A program made the position numbers and the translations under genes. This document shows, in pieces, positions 1 through 6,272 of a DNA stretch of 15,968 nucleotides. Origin of the DNA: an uncultured Bacillota bacterium (GTDB lineage: Bacteria; Bacillota_I; Bacilli_A; Erysipelotrichales; Erysipelotrichaceae). Location of the stretch: NCBI GenBank assembly GCA_900321955.1, contig ONXX01000008.1:1-15968 (forward strand). The letters are read 5' to 3'. How positions within the stretch are numbered: the first letter of the stretch is position 1; every line of letters starts with the position of its first letter. The notes below the pieces were generated by a model. The model did no database searches. It saw only the letters and a list, made by a program, of their open reading frames with translations, and was not told where the DNA came from.

Positions 1-195
1 AGCAAGGAAAAACGGAACGACATAGTAGGAAAGAATGATCATGCATAACTTTCCGATTTCCGTTTCTTCAAAAAAAGGAACAGCAATTTCGAGCACACTT
101 AAAAGCGTATTAATTCCATACCACAGCACCAGAAGAAGCAAGGAAGCCACGATAGGTTTGCTGTCCACAAGTTTTTTGATATTCTTTATCATCAT
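1..195 (-). CDS. Partial membrane protein of unknown function (N-terminal 65 residues)
   Basis: The reading frame is open on the minus strand from an ATG at 195 to the left edge of the window, so only the N-terminus is seen. It begins MMIKNIKKLVDSKPIVASLL and continues as a hydrophobic helix to about residue 35. A short acidic stretch (FFEETE) follows, then a second hydrophobic segment from about residue 50, so this is a multi-pass membrane protein. An AGAGGGG ribosome site lies at 206-200, which suits either the ATG at 195 or the one at 192. The pattern resembles the start of CPBP-type membrane proteases, but no catalytic motif is in the window and I do not assign a family. It is separated from the upstream sugar operon by two terminators, so it is probably its own transcription unit. 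Confidence 0.6.
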   Translation of the reverse strand, partial: MMIKNIKKLVDSKPIVASLLLLVLWYGINTLLSVLEIAVPFFEETEIGKLCMIILSYYVVPFFLA

Positions 196-221
196 CCATC
201 CCCTCTTTTGTATCTATTTCT

Positions 222-250
222 ATTGTATCCAAATTATGACTATTGTTTAA
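222..250 (-). promoter_or_regulatory. Weak candidate promoter for the left-edge membrane protein
   Basis: On the minus strand a TACAAT -10 box (222-227) lies 17 bases from a poor -35 box TTAAAC (245-250). It would start transcription about 20 bases before the ribosome site. The -35 touches the terminator hairpin at 249-274. This is a consensus match only. Confidence 0.3.
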
Positions 251-274
251 AAAACAGCCAATACGGCTGTTTTT
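249..274 (-). terminator. Intrinsic terminator hairpin
   Basis: A perfect 10-bp stem (250-259 AAAAACAGCC with 265-274 GGCTGTTTTT) has a 5-base loop and a run of six T on the minus strand. It lies downstream of the sugar operon and in front of the left-edge gene. It could act on either strand, but the only convincing transcript reaching it comes from the right. Confidence 0.65.
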
Positions 275-285
275 GCAGCACAAGA

Positions 286-335
286 AAACAAAAAACCATC
301 TTTCCAAGATGAATATCAATGAAGAAGGATGGTTT
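286..335 (-). terminator. Terminator of the esterase-GH31-symporter operon
   Basis: An 8-bp stem AAACCATC/GATGGTTT (arms 293-300 and 328-335) has a long 27-base loop. It is followed on the minus strand by a T-rich tract, and it begins 10 bases after the symporter stop codon. The large loop makes it weaker than the hairpin at 249-274, and the two may act in tandem. Confidence 0.5.
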
Positions 336-344
336 CTGTTTGTT

Positions 345-1718
345 CTATTTCTTGGCAGCCTTGAATGCGTCTACCTTTTCGCGCATCGTATCATCCATGT
401 TCCACAAGAACTTGAACGATGCCCAGGAACCTAAAACCAGGATGCCCGGCAGAAGACAGCAGAGTGCCTTGATGCCGTTGATCGTCGTCAGAGACTGGCT
501 CAATGCGGCGCCATTATAGCCAACCAGGCCCAGCAATAACATCGCTGCGGAATTGCCGATCGTCTGACCGACCCGGCGGCTGAGATTGAAGGTACCGTAG
601 ATCGAACCCTCCGTCCTTTTTCCGGTGATCATTTCATTGTAGTCGATCGCTTCGCCCAGCAGACCCCATTGCATATAGATGGAGATGAAGGCAAAACCCA
701 TCGCCGTATTGGAACAGATCGCATAGACCCACGGATTCACATTGAATAACATCATTGCTCCATAGAGAAGGACATAGAAAATGCAACTGATCAGAAGACC
801 ATAGCGGATCAGCTTTTCCAGTCCGATCTTCTTGGCGATCCAAGGTCCCGTAGCGAAGATGATCAGCATTGCCGGAGCACTTAACAAGGTACCGTAGCTG
901 GCGATCGAAATGTCGCCCAGGACATCGGCATACATGTAGTTGCTTAAGGTGTTGCCGACATACTGCATCATGCAGATAAATAAGCCGTGAACGCAAAGGG
1001 CCACAAAAGGACGGTTGACCTTGAGGACATTCAGGATATCGGTGACCTTGATGTCGTCATCCGGCTTTTCTTCAACATTGTTTTTCTCAAAAGTCAGATA
1101 GTAGTGAGCCATACACATCGCAAAACCGATGATCGCACATACTGCTGCGCCGATCGCATAACCGACGGCATTGCTTTCACCATACCGCTTTAAGAATAAC
1201 GGCATGATAAACAAAGCAATCAGTGTGGCAGCGGCCGAACCGATGCCTCTGGCGGAAGAAAGCGAAGCTCTTTCTTCATCCGTATCAGCCATCGAGGAAA
1301 GTAAAGATCCAATCGGGATATTGAACATCGTATAGGCGCCTTCATAAAGGATCTTCAAACCAAATAACAGGCAAAGTCTTGCCAGTCCTTCAAAAAGGCT
1401 TGGGACAGACCACAGGGCAATAAACGTCACACACAGTAACGGAGCGGAACGTAAGATCCAGGGACGAAACTTCTCCTTCAGACTGCTGCTTCTGGCGTAG
1501 GACTTGTCGATGTAGGCACCCATCAGAGGGTCATTGATAAAATCCCAGATGTTCCAGATCAATAAGAGTGCGGCAATCGTTCCCGGCTTGATCCCCAGGG
1601 CATCCGTGCAGTACATGGAAAAGGTGGAACTCATCAGGGCAAAGGTCATGACCCCGCCGCAGTCTCCCAGACCATAGCCGATCTTGTGTTTCAGTTTCAA
1701 TGTTTTTTCTTTTTTCAT
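345..1718 (-). CDS. GPH-family (glycoside-pentoside-hexuronide) cation symporter, MFS superfamily
   Basis: This is a cytoplasmic-membrane transporter of the GPH family, which couples sugar or glycoside uptake to a cation gradient. About 12 hydrophobic segments span the 457 residues, the usual family length. Two family signatures are visible: WDFINDPLMGAYID near residues 58-71 after the second helix, and DYNEMITGKRTEGSIYG near residues 359-375 in the second half. The start at 1718 is preferred over an in-frame ATG at 1748 because AAGGGGAGAT (1730-1721) sits directly before it. It is the last gene of the operon, 41 bases after the GH31 stop, and terminator hairpins follow. Its neighbours imply that it imports an (acyl-)glycoside. 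In lactobacilli a GPH transporter works with a GH31 alpha-xylosidase on isoprimeverose, so an alpha-glycoside is a fair guess, but the substrate cannot be read from the sequence. Confidence 0.92.
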   Translation of the reverse strand: MKKEKTLKLKHKIGYGLGDCGGVMTFALMSSTFSMYCTDALGIKPGTIAALLLIWNIWDFINDPLMGAYIDKSYARSSSLKEKFRPWILRSAPLLCVTFIALWSVPSLFEGLARLCLLFGLKILYEGAYTMFNIPIGSLLSSMADTDEERASLSSARGIGSAAATLIALFIMPLFLKRYGESNAVGYAIGAAVCAIIGFAMCMAHYYLTFEKNNVEEKPDDDIKVTDILNVLKVNRPFVALCVHGLFICMMQYVGNTLSNYMYADVLGDISIASYGTLLSAPAMLIIFATGPWIAKKIGLEKLIRYGLLISCIFYVLLYGAMMLFNVNPWVYAICSNTAMGFAFISIYMQWGLLGEAIDYNEMITGKRTEGSIYGTFNLSRRVGQTIGNSAAMLLLGLVGYNGAALSQSLTTINGIKALCCLLPGILVLGSWASFKFLWNMDDTMREKVDAFKAAKK

Positions 1719-1759
1719 AAATCTCCCCTTACTATCGATCGTATTCACTGTATTTGCAA

Positions 1760-3766
1760 TTACTCGTCTTCAACAAACCACACCGGCAGGTCATGAATGC
1801 CGCAATGAACCATGACAAACGTACCTCCCTGTTCAATCTCTCCCTGTCCGCGCAAGCGGAAACCCTTCTCGCTTTTCGGCAGGAACAACTGAACTTCATC
1901 GGCTCCTTCATCAAAGATCGGACAGACCAGGATCCGCTCTCCCAGCATGAAGGCATCCGATTCCCTGTCGTAATCCTCATCCCTTAAGAAGACCGGGGTG
2001 ATCAGCGGCATATTGTTGGCAATGCACTTGGCCATCTCCTTCTTCAGATAAGGCAATAGGCTTTCTCTTACATCAAAGATCGCCTTGACCTCTTTCATCA
2101 GATCCGGATAAAGCCAAGGCATCGTGGAATCTTCATGTTCCTTCCAGGAATGTAAGACAAAACGCGGCAGGAAGACGCCATACTGCAGCCAGCGGATGAA
2201 CAGTTCCTTGCCCGGTTTCGGTCCGGCAAAACCGCCGATGTCCGGGCCGAAGAAGGCAAAACCGGACAGCGCCATGGTCATCGCCTGATAGTGGTTGTAG
2301 CGAAGTTCTTCAAAGTCCGTATAGTTGTCCCCTGTCCAGGTCGAAGCGATGGCCTGCGTACCGGCAATGGCACAGCGTGAAACATGAAACGGTTTCGGAT
2401 TTATCTCTGCGCAGGCTTCGCCGCTTGCCCTAGCCATCAGGTAGGAAAACAAAGGACGGATCCATCTTGCCGGGATCTCATGGCCAAAGCCATGGGCCAG
2501 AACATCCCTGTCATGGACGTCGTATTCGTTGTTGTCGTTCCAGATATTTTCGTAACCCTGTTCCACCAGAATTTCCTTCACGCAGTTTTTCCAGAAGGCA
2601 TAGGCTTCCGGATTGGTGAAATCCAGATACGAGGCATTGCCGCCCCAGAACGGAAACTTCGCCGCCGTCCCGTCTTTGTAATGCAGGAACCATCCGTTTT
2701 TGGCGATTTCTTCGTACATCGGATGATCATCCAGAAAAGCCGGTTTGATATTGGGAAGGATCCGTAAGCCGTGCTTCCGGAAGTGTTCGGACAAAGCCTT
2801 GGGATCAGGGATCTTGTCACTGTTCCAGTGAAAGACATAGCGCTTTTCTTTGATCTGGGTATAGCCGCTGGACATATAGAAGCCGCCCGCCTTGATCCCG
2901 TACTTTTCACAGTTGTCGATAAAGGAACGAAGACGCGCATCGGCATCGGGTGCATCGGTGTATTCCATGGTGGAACCGCAGTAGCGGAAAGCCCAGTCCG
3001 GAATCTCGCCGATACCGCCGGTCATCTGAATGAACTTCTGCAGGATCTGTTTCGTACTTCCCAGAAGGATGTAGAAGACCATGTTTTCTTCTTCATAATG
3101 GATGGAATTGAAGGGTTCGTAGTAGTTGTCATGTTCCTTGCCGAAATCCACTTCTCCCTCGGAATAGGTATCGTAATAGATGCCATAGCTGCCCGCCTGA
3201 TTCTCGCAGATATAGAAAGGCAGAAACTTGTATAAAGGATCACTGTACTTCGCCTTATAGCCCATCGAGTCATTGGTGTCGAGCTTATAGCGCTGATGGT
3301 TCTTGTCGACCGGACCGGCCTTATCGCCCAGACCGTAGATCCTTTGTCCTTCTTGCCTTCCGGTGTAATGGATCGAACCGTCCCCCAGCTCATGATCGAA
3401 GTTGTAGGCTAAGCCGCTGCGGTCTTCATAAAGGATGCCCTTGTCATTTGAAATGGTGATATGAAAATTGAGCAGGTCGATGGTAAAGTCATGGCCGCAA
3501 TGTCTGAAACATAGTTTTTCATGATCTTCATGGACTTCCGGTGCACAGAGTTTAAAGCCATCCAGGGACAGCTTGTCTCTTCCTCTTATTCCTGTTCCCT
3601 GATGGGCAGGATCAATGCTGAAGGTCGGCAAAAGATCCTCGTTTTTGATTAACGCCACTCTTAAAATGTCTTCAATAAAATCGATGCGCATGAGGATGCC
3701 GTCGCTGCGGTATAAACGCGTATGTTTATCGGCACGGTCTAATATGAACTGATGTTTGAACTTCAT
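1760..3766 (-). CDS. Glycoside hydrolase family 31 (alpha-glucosidase-like)
   Basis: This retaining alpha-glycosidase of family GH31 has 668 residues, a normal single-module length. An N-terminal beta-sandwich occupies about residues 1-240, a TIM barrel about 250-560, and a C-terminal beta region the rest. The nucleophile motif is IWNDNNEYD with Asp411, and the acid/base motif is TWTGDN with Asp480. The family motif GPDIGGF is at 507-513, and RFVLHSW (535-541) stands where many members have an R-x-H motif. There is no signal peptide, so it acts in the cytoplasm on imported substrate. Its ATG overlaps the esterase stop (ATGA at 3766-3763), and AAGGAG lies just upstream inside the esterase gene, so translation is coupled. 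The WND motif is closer to alpha-glucosidases than to the KTDFGE form of YicI/XylQ alpha-xylosidases. Specificity is not assignable; other GH31 activities remain possible. Confidence 0.93.
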   Translation of the reverse strand: MKFKHQFILDRADKHTRLYRSDGILMRIDFIEDILRVALIKNEDLLPTFSIDPAHQGTGIRGRDKLSLDGFKLCAPEVHEDHEKLCFRHCGHDFTIDLLNFHITISNDKGILYEDRSGLAYNFDHELGDGSIHYTGRQEGQRIYGLGDKAGPVDKNHQRYKLDTNDSMGYKAKYSDPLYKFLPFYICENQAGSYGIYYDTYSEGEVDFGKEHDNYYEPFNSIHYEEENMVFYILLGSTKQILQKFIQMTGGIGEIPDWAFRYCGSTMEYTDAPDADARLRSFIDNCEKYGIKAGGFYMSSGYTQIKEKRYVFHWNSDKIPDPKALSEHFRKHGLRILPNIKPAFLDDHPMYEEIAKNGWFLHYKDGTAAKFPFWGGNASYLDFTNPEAYAFWKNCVKEILVEQGYENIWNDNNEYDVHDRDVLAHGFGHEIPARWIRPLFSYLMARASGEACAEINPKPFHVSRCAIAGTQAIASTWTGDNYTDFEELRYNHYQAMTMALSGFAFFGPDIGGFAGPKPGKELFIRWLQYGVFLPRFVLHSWKEHEDSTMPWLYPDLMKEVKAIFDVRESLLPYLKKEMAKCIANNMPLITPVFLRDEDYDRESDAFMLGERILVCPIFDEGADEVQLFLPKSEKGFRLRGQGEIEQGGTFVMVHCGIHDLPVWFVEDE

Positions 3767-5133
3767 GCCTTGGGATCTCCTTTTGTCAGCATATTCTTTA
3801 CAAGTTTGAGATAAGATGGTCTTCCCATCTCTGTTTTCGTTTTCTTAAAGCACAATACTTTGGATGAATGATGATCCGTTTTCTTCCATTTCACAAGATC
3901 GCTTCCGTTAGGATCAGCGGTCTTCACAAAGTTGGCCAGATAATCCATCATCTGTCCGGATACTTCCTCATCCCGCTTTGAGAAGGTCCGCCAGGACGTA
4001 TGCAGACGCCCAAAGATATAGCGCAGGTCGCAGGAATGAAAGGCTCCGTTCTTGTCGCCGGGCTGATCAAGATCAAAGTAGTAGACATAGGCACCGTTGT
4101 CTCTGGCGAAGCGGTTACCGATATAGGCCATGATCGGTGCATAGAGATCGTTGCTGGTATAGCCCAGCATATAATCGATCTTCAGTGGATCTTTGATCAG
4201 CACATCGACGCTGTCCTTTAACAGGTAACCGTCAATGACCGGCATCATGTTGCGGGTGTTGTCTTTCCTTCTTTGTTTTATTGCTTCATAAGCGGCGTGG
4301 ATACGGTTGATATCACATTGTTCAAATTCATCAAAATCTTTGCAGCCGCTTAACTGAATCATCTCATGCCAATAGTCATAGGTCTCTGCCGCCTTTTTAG
4401 GCAAAGCAAACTTGGGAAACATGCCGCCGCCCGACATCATGACTGCCTTCTGAAAGAGGCCTTCGTTGTCATGATTGAGGCAAAGGTACTGGACAGAGAT
4501 CGCCCCGGCGCTCTGCCCCATGAGGGTGATCTTGTCCGGATCGCCGCCGAAATCTTCAATGTGTTTCTTCACCCAGCGCAAAGCCTGCAGCTGGTCGTCC
4601 AGACCGAAGTTGCCGTTTCGCTGATCGCGCTTCTCGATCTCTTCATGACAGAAGTAGCCAAGGACCCCGACCCTGTAATTCGCAAAGACAGTGATGATCC
4701 CTCTTTTTGCCAGTTCAAAACCGCGGAAAGGTTCTTCGCTGTTGGCACCGGAATTGAAACCGCCGCCATGGAAAAACAGGAGCACCGGACAATTCGAGGC
4801 ATCCTTTGGCGTATAGATATTGAGATTCAGACAATCTTCATCGTATTGAAAGTCGATCCCTTCCCGAAACTCCCGGTAATAGAAACGGCGTTCAGGCACA
4901 TCGAGATGCGGATCGTATTGACGGTACTGCGGACAGGCCTTGCCCATCGTTCTTCCGTCAATGATCTCTTCATAGGAATCGATCGTTTCACAATACGCAA
5001 AGCGTTTTGCCTTTGCGTAAGGGACAGCCAAAAACTCACAGGCATCTTCATACGCATTGCCCAGGATCGTTCCCATTGTCGTTTTCAAAGTTATAGTATC
5101 CAGCGGATGATTCAATTGATCTTTCAATTTCAT
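3763..5133 (-). CDS. Carboxylesterase type B (alpha/beta hydrolase)
   Basis: This is a serine esterase of the COesterase family (Pfam PF00135), which hydrolyses carboxylic esters. In the 456-residue form, EDCLNLNIYTP is at 99-109, the oxyanion loop HGGGF at 122-126, the nucleophile GQSAG at 206-210 (Ser208), and the likely catalytic His366 is in GAFHSCD. The usual acid position (Glu in most members) seems to be Asp329 in YTSND. It is slightly short for the family, with a trimmed C-terminus. No signal peptide is visible, so it is cytoplasmic. An ATG at 5151 is also in frame, but no ribosome site precedes it, whereas GGAAGAG and AGGA lie before the ATG at 5133 and the mapped -10 leaves a 31-base leader. 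As first gene of the operon it probably removes acyl groups from a sugar before GH31 cleavage. A general detoxifying esterase is the alternative. Confidence 0.9.
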   Translation of the reverse strand: MKLKDQLNHPLDTITLKTTMGTILGNAYEDACEFLAVPYAKAKRFAYCETIDSYEEIIDGRTMGKACPQYRQYDPHLDVPERRFYYREFREGIDFQYDEDCLNLNIYTPKDASNCPVLLFFHGGGFNSGANSEEPFRGFELAKRGIITVFANYRVGVLGYFCHEEIEKRDQRNGNFGLDDQLQALRWVKKHIEDFGGDPDKITLMGQSAGAISVQYLCLNHDNEGLFQKAVMMSGGGMFPKFALPKKAAETYDYWHEMIQLSGCKDFDEFEQCDINRIHAAYEAIKQRRKDNTRNMMPVIDGYLLKDSVDVLIKDPLKIDYMLGYTSNDLYAPIMAYIGNRFARDNGAYVYYFDLDQPGDKNGAFHSCDLRYIFGRLHTSWRTFSKRDEEVSGQMMDYLANFVKTADPNGSDLVKWKKTDHHSSKVLCFKKTKTEMGRPSYLKLVKNMLTKGDPKA

Positions 5134-5170
5134 TTGTCCTATCTCTTCCATTTTACAAAAATGGTCCCGG

Positions 5171-5190
5171 ATTATAAACCGGTAGCCGGT
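5171..5190 (-). promoter_or_regulatory. Operon promoter -10 with adjoining inverted-repeat operator
   Basis: A perfect TATAAT on the minus strand (5176-5171) would start transcription near 5164, 31 bases before the esterase start. No good -35 is present at the normal distance. Immediately upstream is the perfect inverted repeat ACCGG-TAG-CCGGT (5178-5190), lying in the -10/-35 spacer. A poor -35 plus a symmetric site in the spacer suggests control by a dedicated regulator, a usual arrangement for sugar operons. No regulator gene is in this window. Confidence 0.5.
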
Positions 5191-5216
5191 ACTTAAGCTG
5201 TCCTAAGCAACTGTTT

Positions 5217-5245
5217 TTGATTCACAAAATCATGTAAAATAAGAA
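5217..5245 (+). promoter_or_regulatory. Candidate promoter of the tRNA gene
   Basis: TTGATT (5217-5222) and TAAGAA (5240-5245) are separated by 17 bases and place the transcript start about at the first tRNA base. A TAAAAT (5235-5240) is a rival -10 but has no -35 at the proper distance. Confidence 0.4.
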
Positions 5246-5252
5246 TAGAAGA

Positions 5253-5329
5253 CGGGATATAGCGCAGTTTGGTAGCGCGCTTGAATGGGGTTCAAGAGGT
5301 CTCGGGTTCGAATCCCGATATTCCGACCA
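5253..5329 (+). tRNA. tRNA-Pro (anticodon GGG)
   Basis: A full cloverleaf is present, with acceptor stem CGGGATA/TATTCCG (one G-T pair) and a D arm GCGC-AGTTTGGTA-GCGC. The anticodon stem is CTTGA/TCAAG with loop ATGGGGT, giving anticodon GGG at 5287-5289. The T arm is TCGGG-TTCGAAT-CCCGA and the 3' CCA is encoded. It reads CCC and CCU proline codons. It stands alone, with its own promoter candidate and terminator. No duplicated 3' end is visible downstream, so there is no sign of an integrated element using it as attachment site. Confidence 0.96.
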
Positions 5330-5340
5330 TGAAAAGACAG

Positions 5341-5370
5341 CCGCAGAATAGAAACCTGCGGTTTTGTTTT
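5341..5370 (+). terminator. Terminator of tRNA-Pro
   Basis: A CCGCAG/CTGCGG stem (5341-5346 with 5356-5361) has a 9-base loop and is followed by TTTTGTTTT. It begins 11 bases after the tRNA CCA end. Confidence 0.8.
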
Positions 5371-5382
5371 CCCTGTACAAAC

Positions 5383-5408
5383 AAAAACGCCGTTGTTTTC
5401 CAACGACG
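5383..5408 (-). terminator. Terminator downstream of the 71-residue ORF
   Basis: Read on the minus strand, CGTCGTTG pairs with CAACGGCG (one G-T pair) around a GAAAA loop and is followed by TTTTT (5387-5383). It lies about 30 bases after the stop of the ORF at 5440-5655, which supports that ORF being transcribed. Confidence 0.65.
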
Positions 5409-5439
5409 CTTTCGCTTTTTAAGATCGGTTGTTTTCTGC

Positions 5440-5655
5440 TTAACCTACCAGTCTGTCGTAGATCTCAAAAATGTATCCCTTGACCTGATTGGTATCGTTG
5501 ATCAGTTCCTTGCCGTAAATTGTACGGTCAGAATATAAGAATCTGTGCAGAATGAAGTCAATATCATATTCCTTGCTTTGAACATTGCCTTCTTTAATGA
5601 CTTTTGTCATATACTTTTCGATCTTTTCATAAGGGCCTTTCAAAGCTCCATACAC
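5440..5655 (-). CDS. Small hypothetical protein, start uncertain
   Basis: This is an unrecognised 71-residue, Tyr- and charge-rich protein, mostly helical in appearance, with no signal peptide, membrane segment or metal motif. The only start giving the full length is GTG at 5655, and its SD-like GAAGG abuts the codon with no spacing. A TTG at 5643 or the ATG at 5610 are alternatives. The same frame is open upstream for about 20 codons (to near 5720) but is broken by a TGA two codons before the GTG, so this may be the 3' part of a decayed longer gene. A TATAAT promoter candidate (5736-5731) and a matched terminator (5383-5408) argue that it is expressed. I cannot assign a function. Confidence 0.45.
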   Translation of the reverse strand: MYGALKGPYEKIEKYMTKVIKEGNVQSKEYDIDFILHRFLYSDRTIYGKELINDTNQVKGYIFEIYDRLVG

Positions 5656-5706
5656 CCTTCAAATTGTCATTTTTTTCGCAAATGTACCGAAAGTAAATCC
5701 ATTTTG

Positions 5707-5772
5707 TTGACACAAGGGAAAACATATGAGATTATATTAATGCGTGGCGAGCAAGTCCACGCACTTTTTTTT
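5707..5772 (+). other. Promoter-like boxes followed at once by a hairpin and T-tract
   Basis: On the plus strand a perfect TTGACA (5707-5712) stands 17 bases from GATTAT (5730-5735), preceded by an extended -10 TGA (5727-5729). The predicted start near 5742 falls exactly at a GCGTGG/CCACGC stem (5742-5747 with 5757-5762), which is followed by eight T (5765-5772). Taken literally, this makes a terminated RNA of roughly 30 bases. No plus-strand gene lies on either side. The same bases hold a minus-strand promoter, so the hairpin may instead be an operator. Confidence 0.4.
5731..5759 (-). promoter_or_regulatory. Candidate promoter for the 71-residue ORF
   Basis: The minus strand has TGGACT (5759-5754), 17 bases, then a perfect TATAAT (5736-5731). 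An A-rich stretch (complement of the T-tract at 5765-5772) lies just upstream, in the position of an UP element. Transcription would start near 5724, leaving a leader of about 70 bases. The -35 lies inside the right arm and loop of the GCGTGG hairpin, so a protein bound to that palindrome would block it. Confidence 0.45.
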
Positions 5773-5808
5773 ACCCTTTTTTCGTAAATCATCCAATAGA
5801 CAACAAAG

Positions 5809-5831
5809 AGTCCTGACAAACCGTCAGGACT
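5809..5831 (-). terminator. Terminator of the transposase-domain gene
   Basis: A perfect 9-bp stem AGTCCTGAC/GTCAGGACT (5809-5817 with 5823-5831) has loop AAACC and begins 15 bases after the stop of the gene at 5847-6080. The T-tract is modest on either strand (CTTTG on minus, TTTTC on plus), so it may work in both directions. Confidence 0.6.
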
Positions 5832-5846
5832 TTTCTCTGCCTGTGT

Positions 5847-6080
5847 CTATTTCGAAGATTTTTTCTCCTCTTTTTCTTTCTTTTTCCGATTGAGATTTGC
5901 CGCGTACTCTTTATAGTAAGCAACCGGATCGCTCATATATTCGTTTTTCAGATCATCCAGATAGCCGAAGGTCTTGACACACTTCGTCCGGCATTGCCGC
6001 TTCTCTTTGTTCCAATAGCGCTCATACAGCTGCAGATACGGCCCCTTTTTCTTGTTTTCGATCCTCAAAAAATATGACAT
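5847..6080 (-). CDS. Stand-alone N-terminal domain of an IS1634-like transposase
   Basis: The 77-residue basic protein begins MSYFLRIENKKKGPYLQLYE and contains KTFGYLDDL and DPVAYYKEYAANLN. This pattern resembles the N-terminal 60-80 residues of IS1634-family (DDE) transposases of Firmicutes, which continue for about 500 more residues; here the frame ends in a Lys/Glu-rich tail KKKEKEEKKSSK. No catalytic DDE part is found in any frame downstream, and I see no terminal inverted repeats. The gene has a strong ribosome site (GGGGAGGAG, 8 bases before the ATG) and a hairpin terminator just after the stop, so it looks like a tidy small gene rather than random debris. It may be a truncated remnant or a retained DNA-binding domain. 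The family call rests on remembered sequence patterns. Confidence 0.55.
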   Translation of the reverse strand: MSYFLRIENKKKGPYLQLYERYWNKEKRQCRTKCVKTFGYLDDLKNEYMSDPVAYYKEYAANLNRKKKEKEEKKSSK

Positions 6081-6134
6081 CGGTAAAGCTCCTCCCCTTA
6101 ATGTTCATCTGCCTTTTTCACTAATTGGTTTCAT

Positions 6135-6178
6135 TTTATAGGATCGATGTGAATTCTAACTGAATTGTAAATGAACTT
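6135..6178 (-). promoter_or_regulatory. Candidate promoter with 11-bp-spaced repeats
   Basis: The minus strand has TATAAA (6140-6135) upstream of the transposase-domain gene, with no good -35. Overlapping the -35 position are GAATT (6151-6155), GAATT (6162-6166) and GAACTT (6173-6178) on the plus strand, at an 11-base period. Such one-turn direct repeats are typical of OmpR/PhoP-type response regulators; this is inference. Confidence 0.35.
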
Positions 6179-6213
6179 TTGATTCCGGCAGCACAAATAT
6201 TACCTTTTCTAAC

Positions 6214-6238
6214 AAAAAGTCCCGTATATCCGGGACTT
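6214..6238 (-). terminator. Terminator after the His/Cys-rich remnant
   Basis: A perfect 8-bp stem AAGTCCCG/CGGGACTT (6217-6224 with 6231-6238) has a 6-base loop and is followed on the minus strand by TTTGTTAG. It lies 34 bases after the TAG of the His/Cys-rich frame, which supports a former gene end there. Confidence 0.6.
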
Positions 6239-6272
6239 CGTACTTTATTCAATTTATGCGGATCTTGTTTGT

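Noticed and set aside
2384..3235. Plus-strand open frames opposite the GH31 gene
   Set aside because: They are antisense to a protein with clear catalytic motifs and have no ribosome sites or recognisable families.
4366..5196. A 276-codon open frame on the plus strand
   Set aside because: It lies wholly opposite the carboxylesterase gene, whose family motifs are clear, and it has no recognisable domain; it is a shadow of that gene's codon bias.
5253..5329. tRNA-Pro as an integration site for a mobile element
   Set aside because: No repeat of the tRNA 3' end and no integrase gene could be found in the window, despite the transposase fragment nearby.
5269..5538. Plus-strand frame beginning inside tRNA-Pro
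   Set aside because: It starts in the tRNA and runs through the tRNA terminator and opposite the 71-residue ORF.
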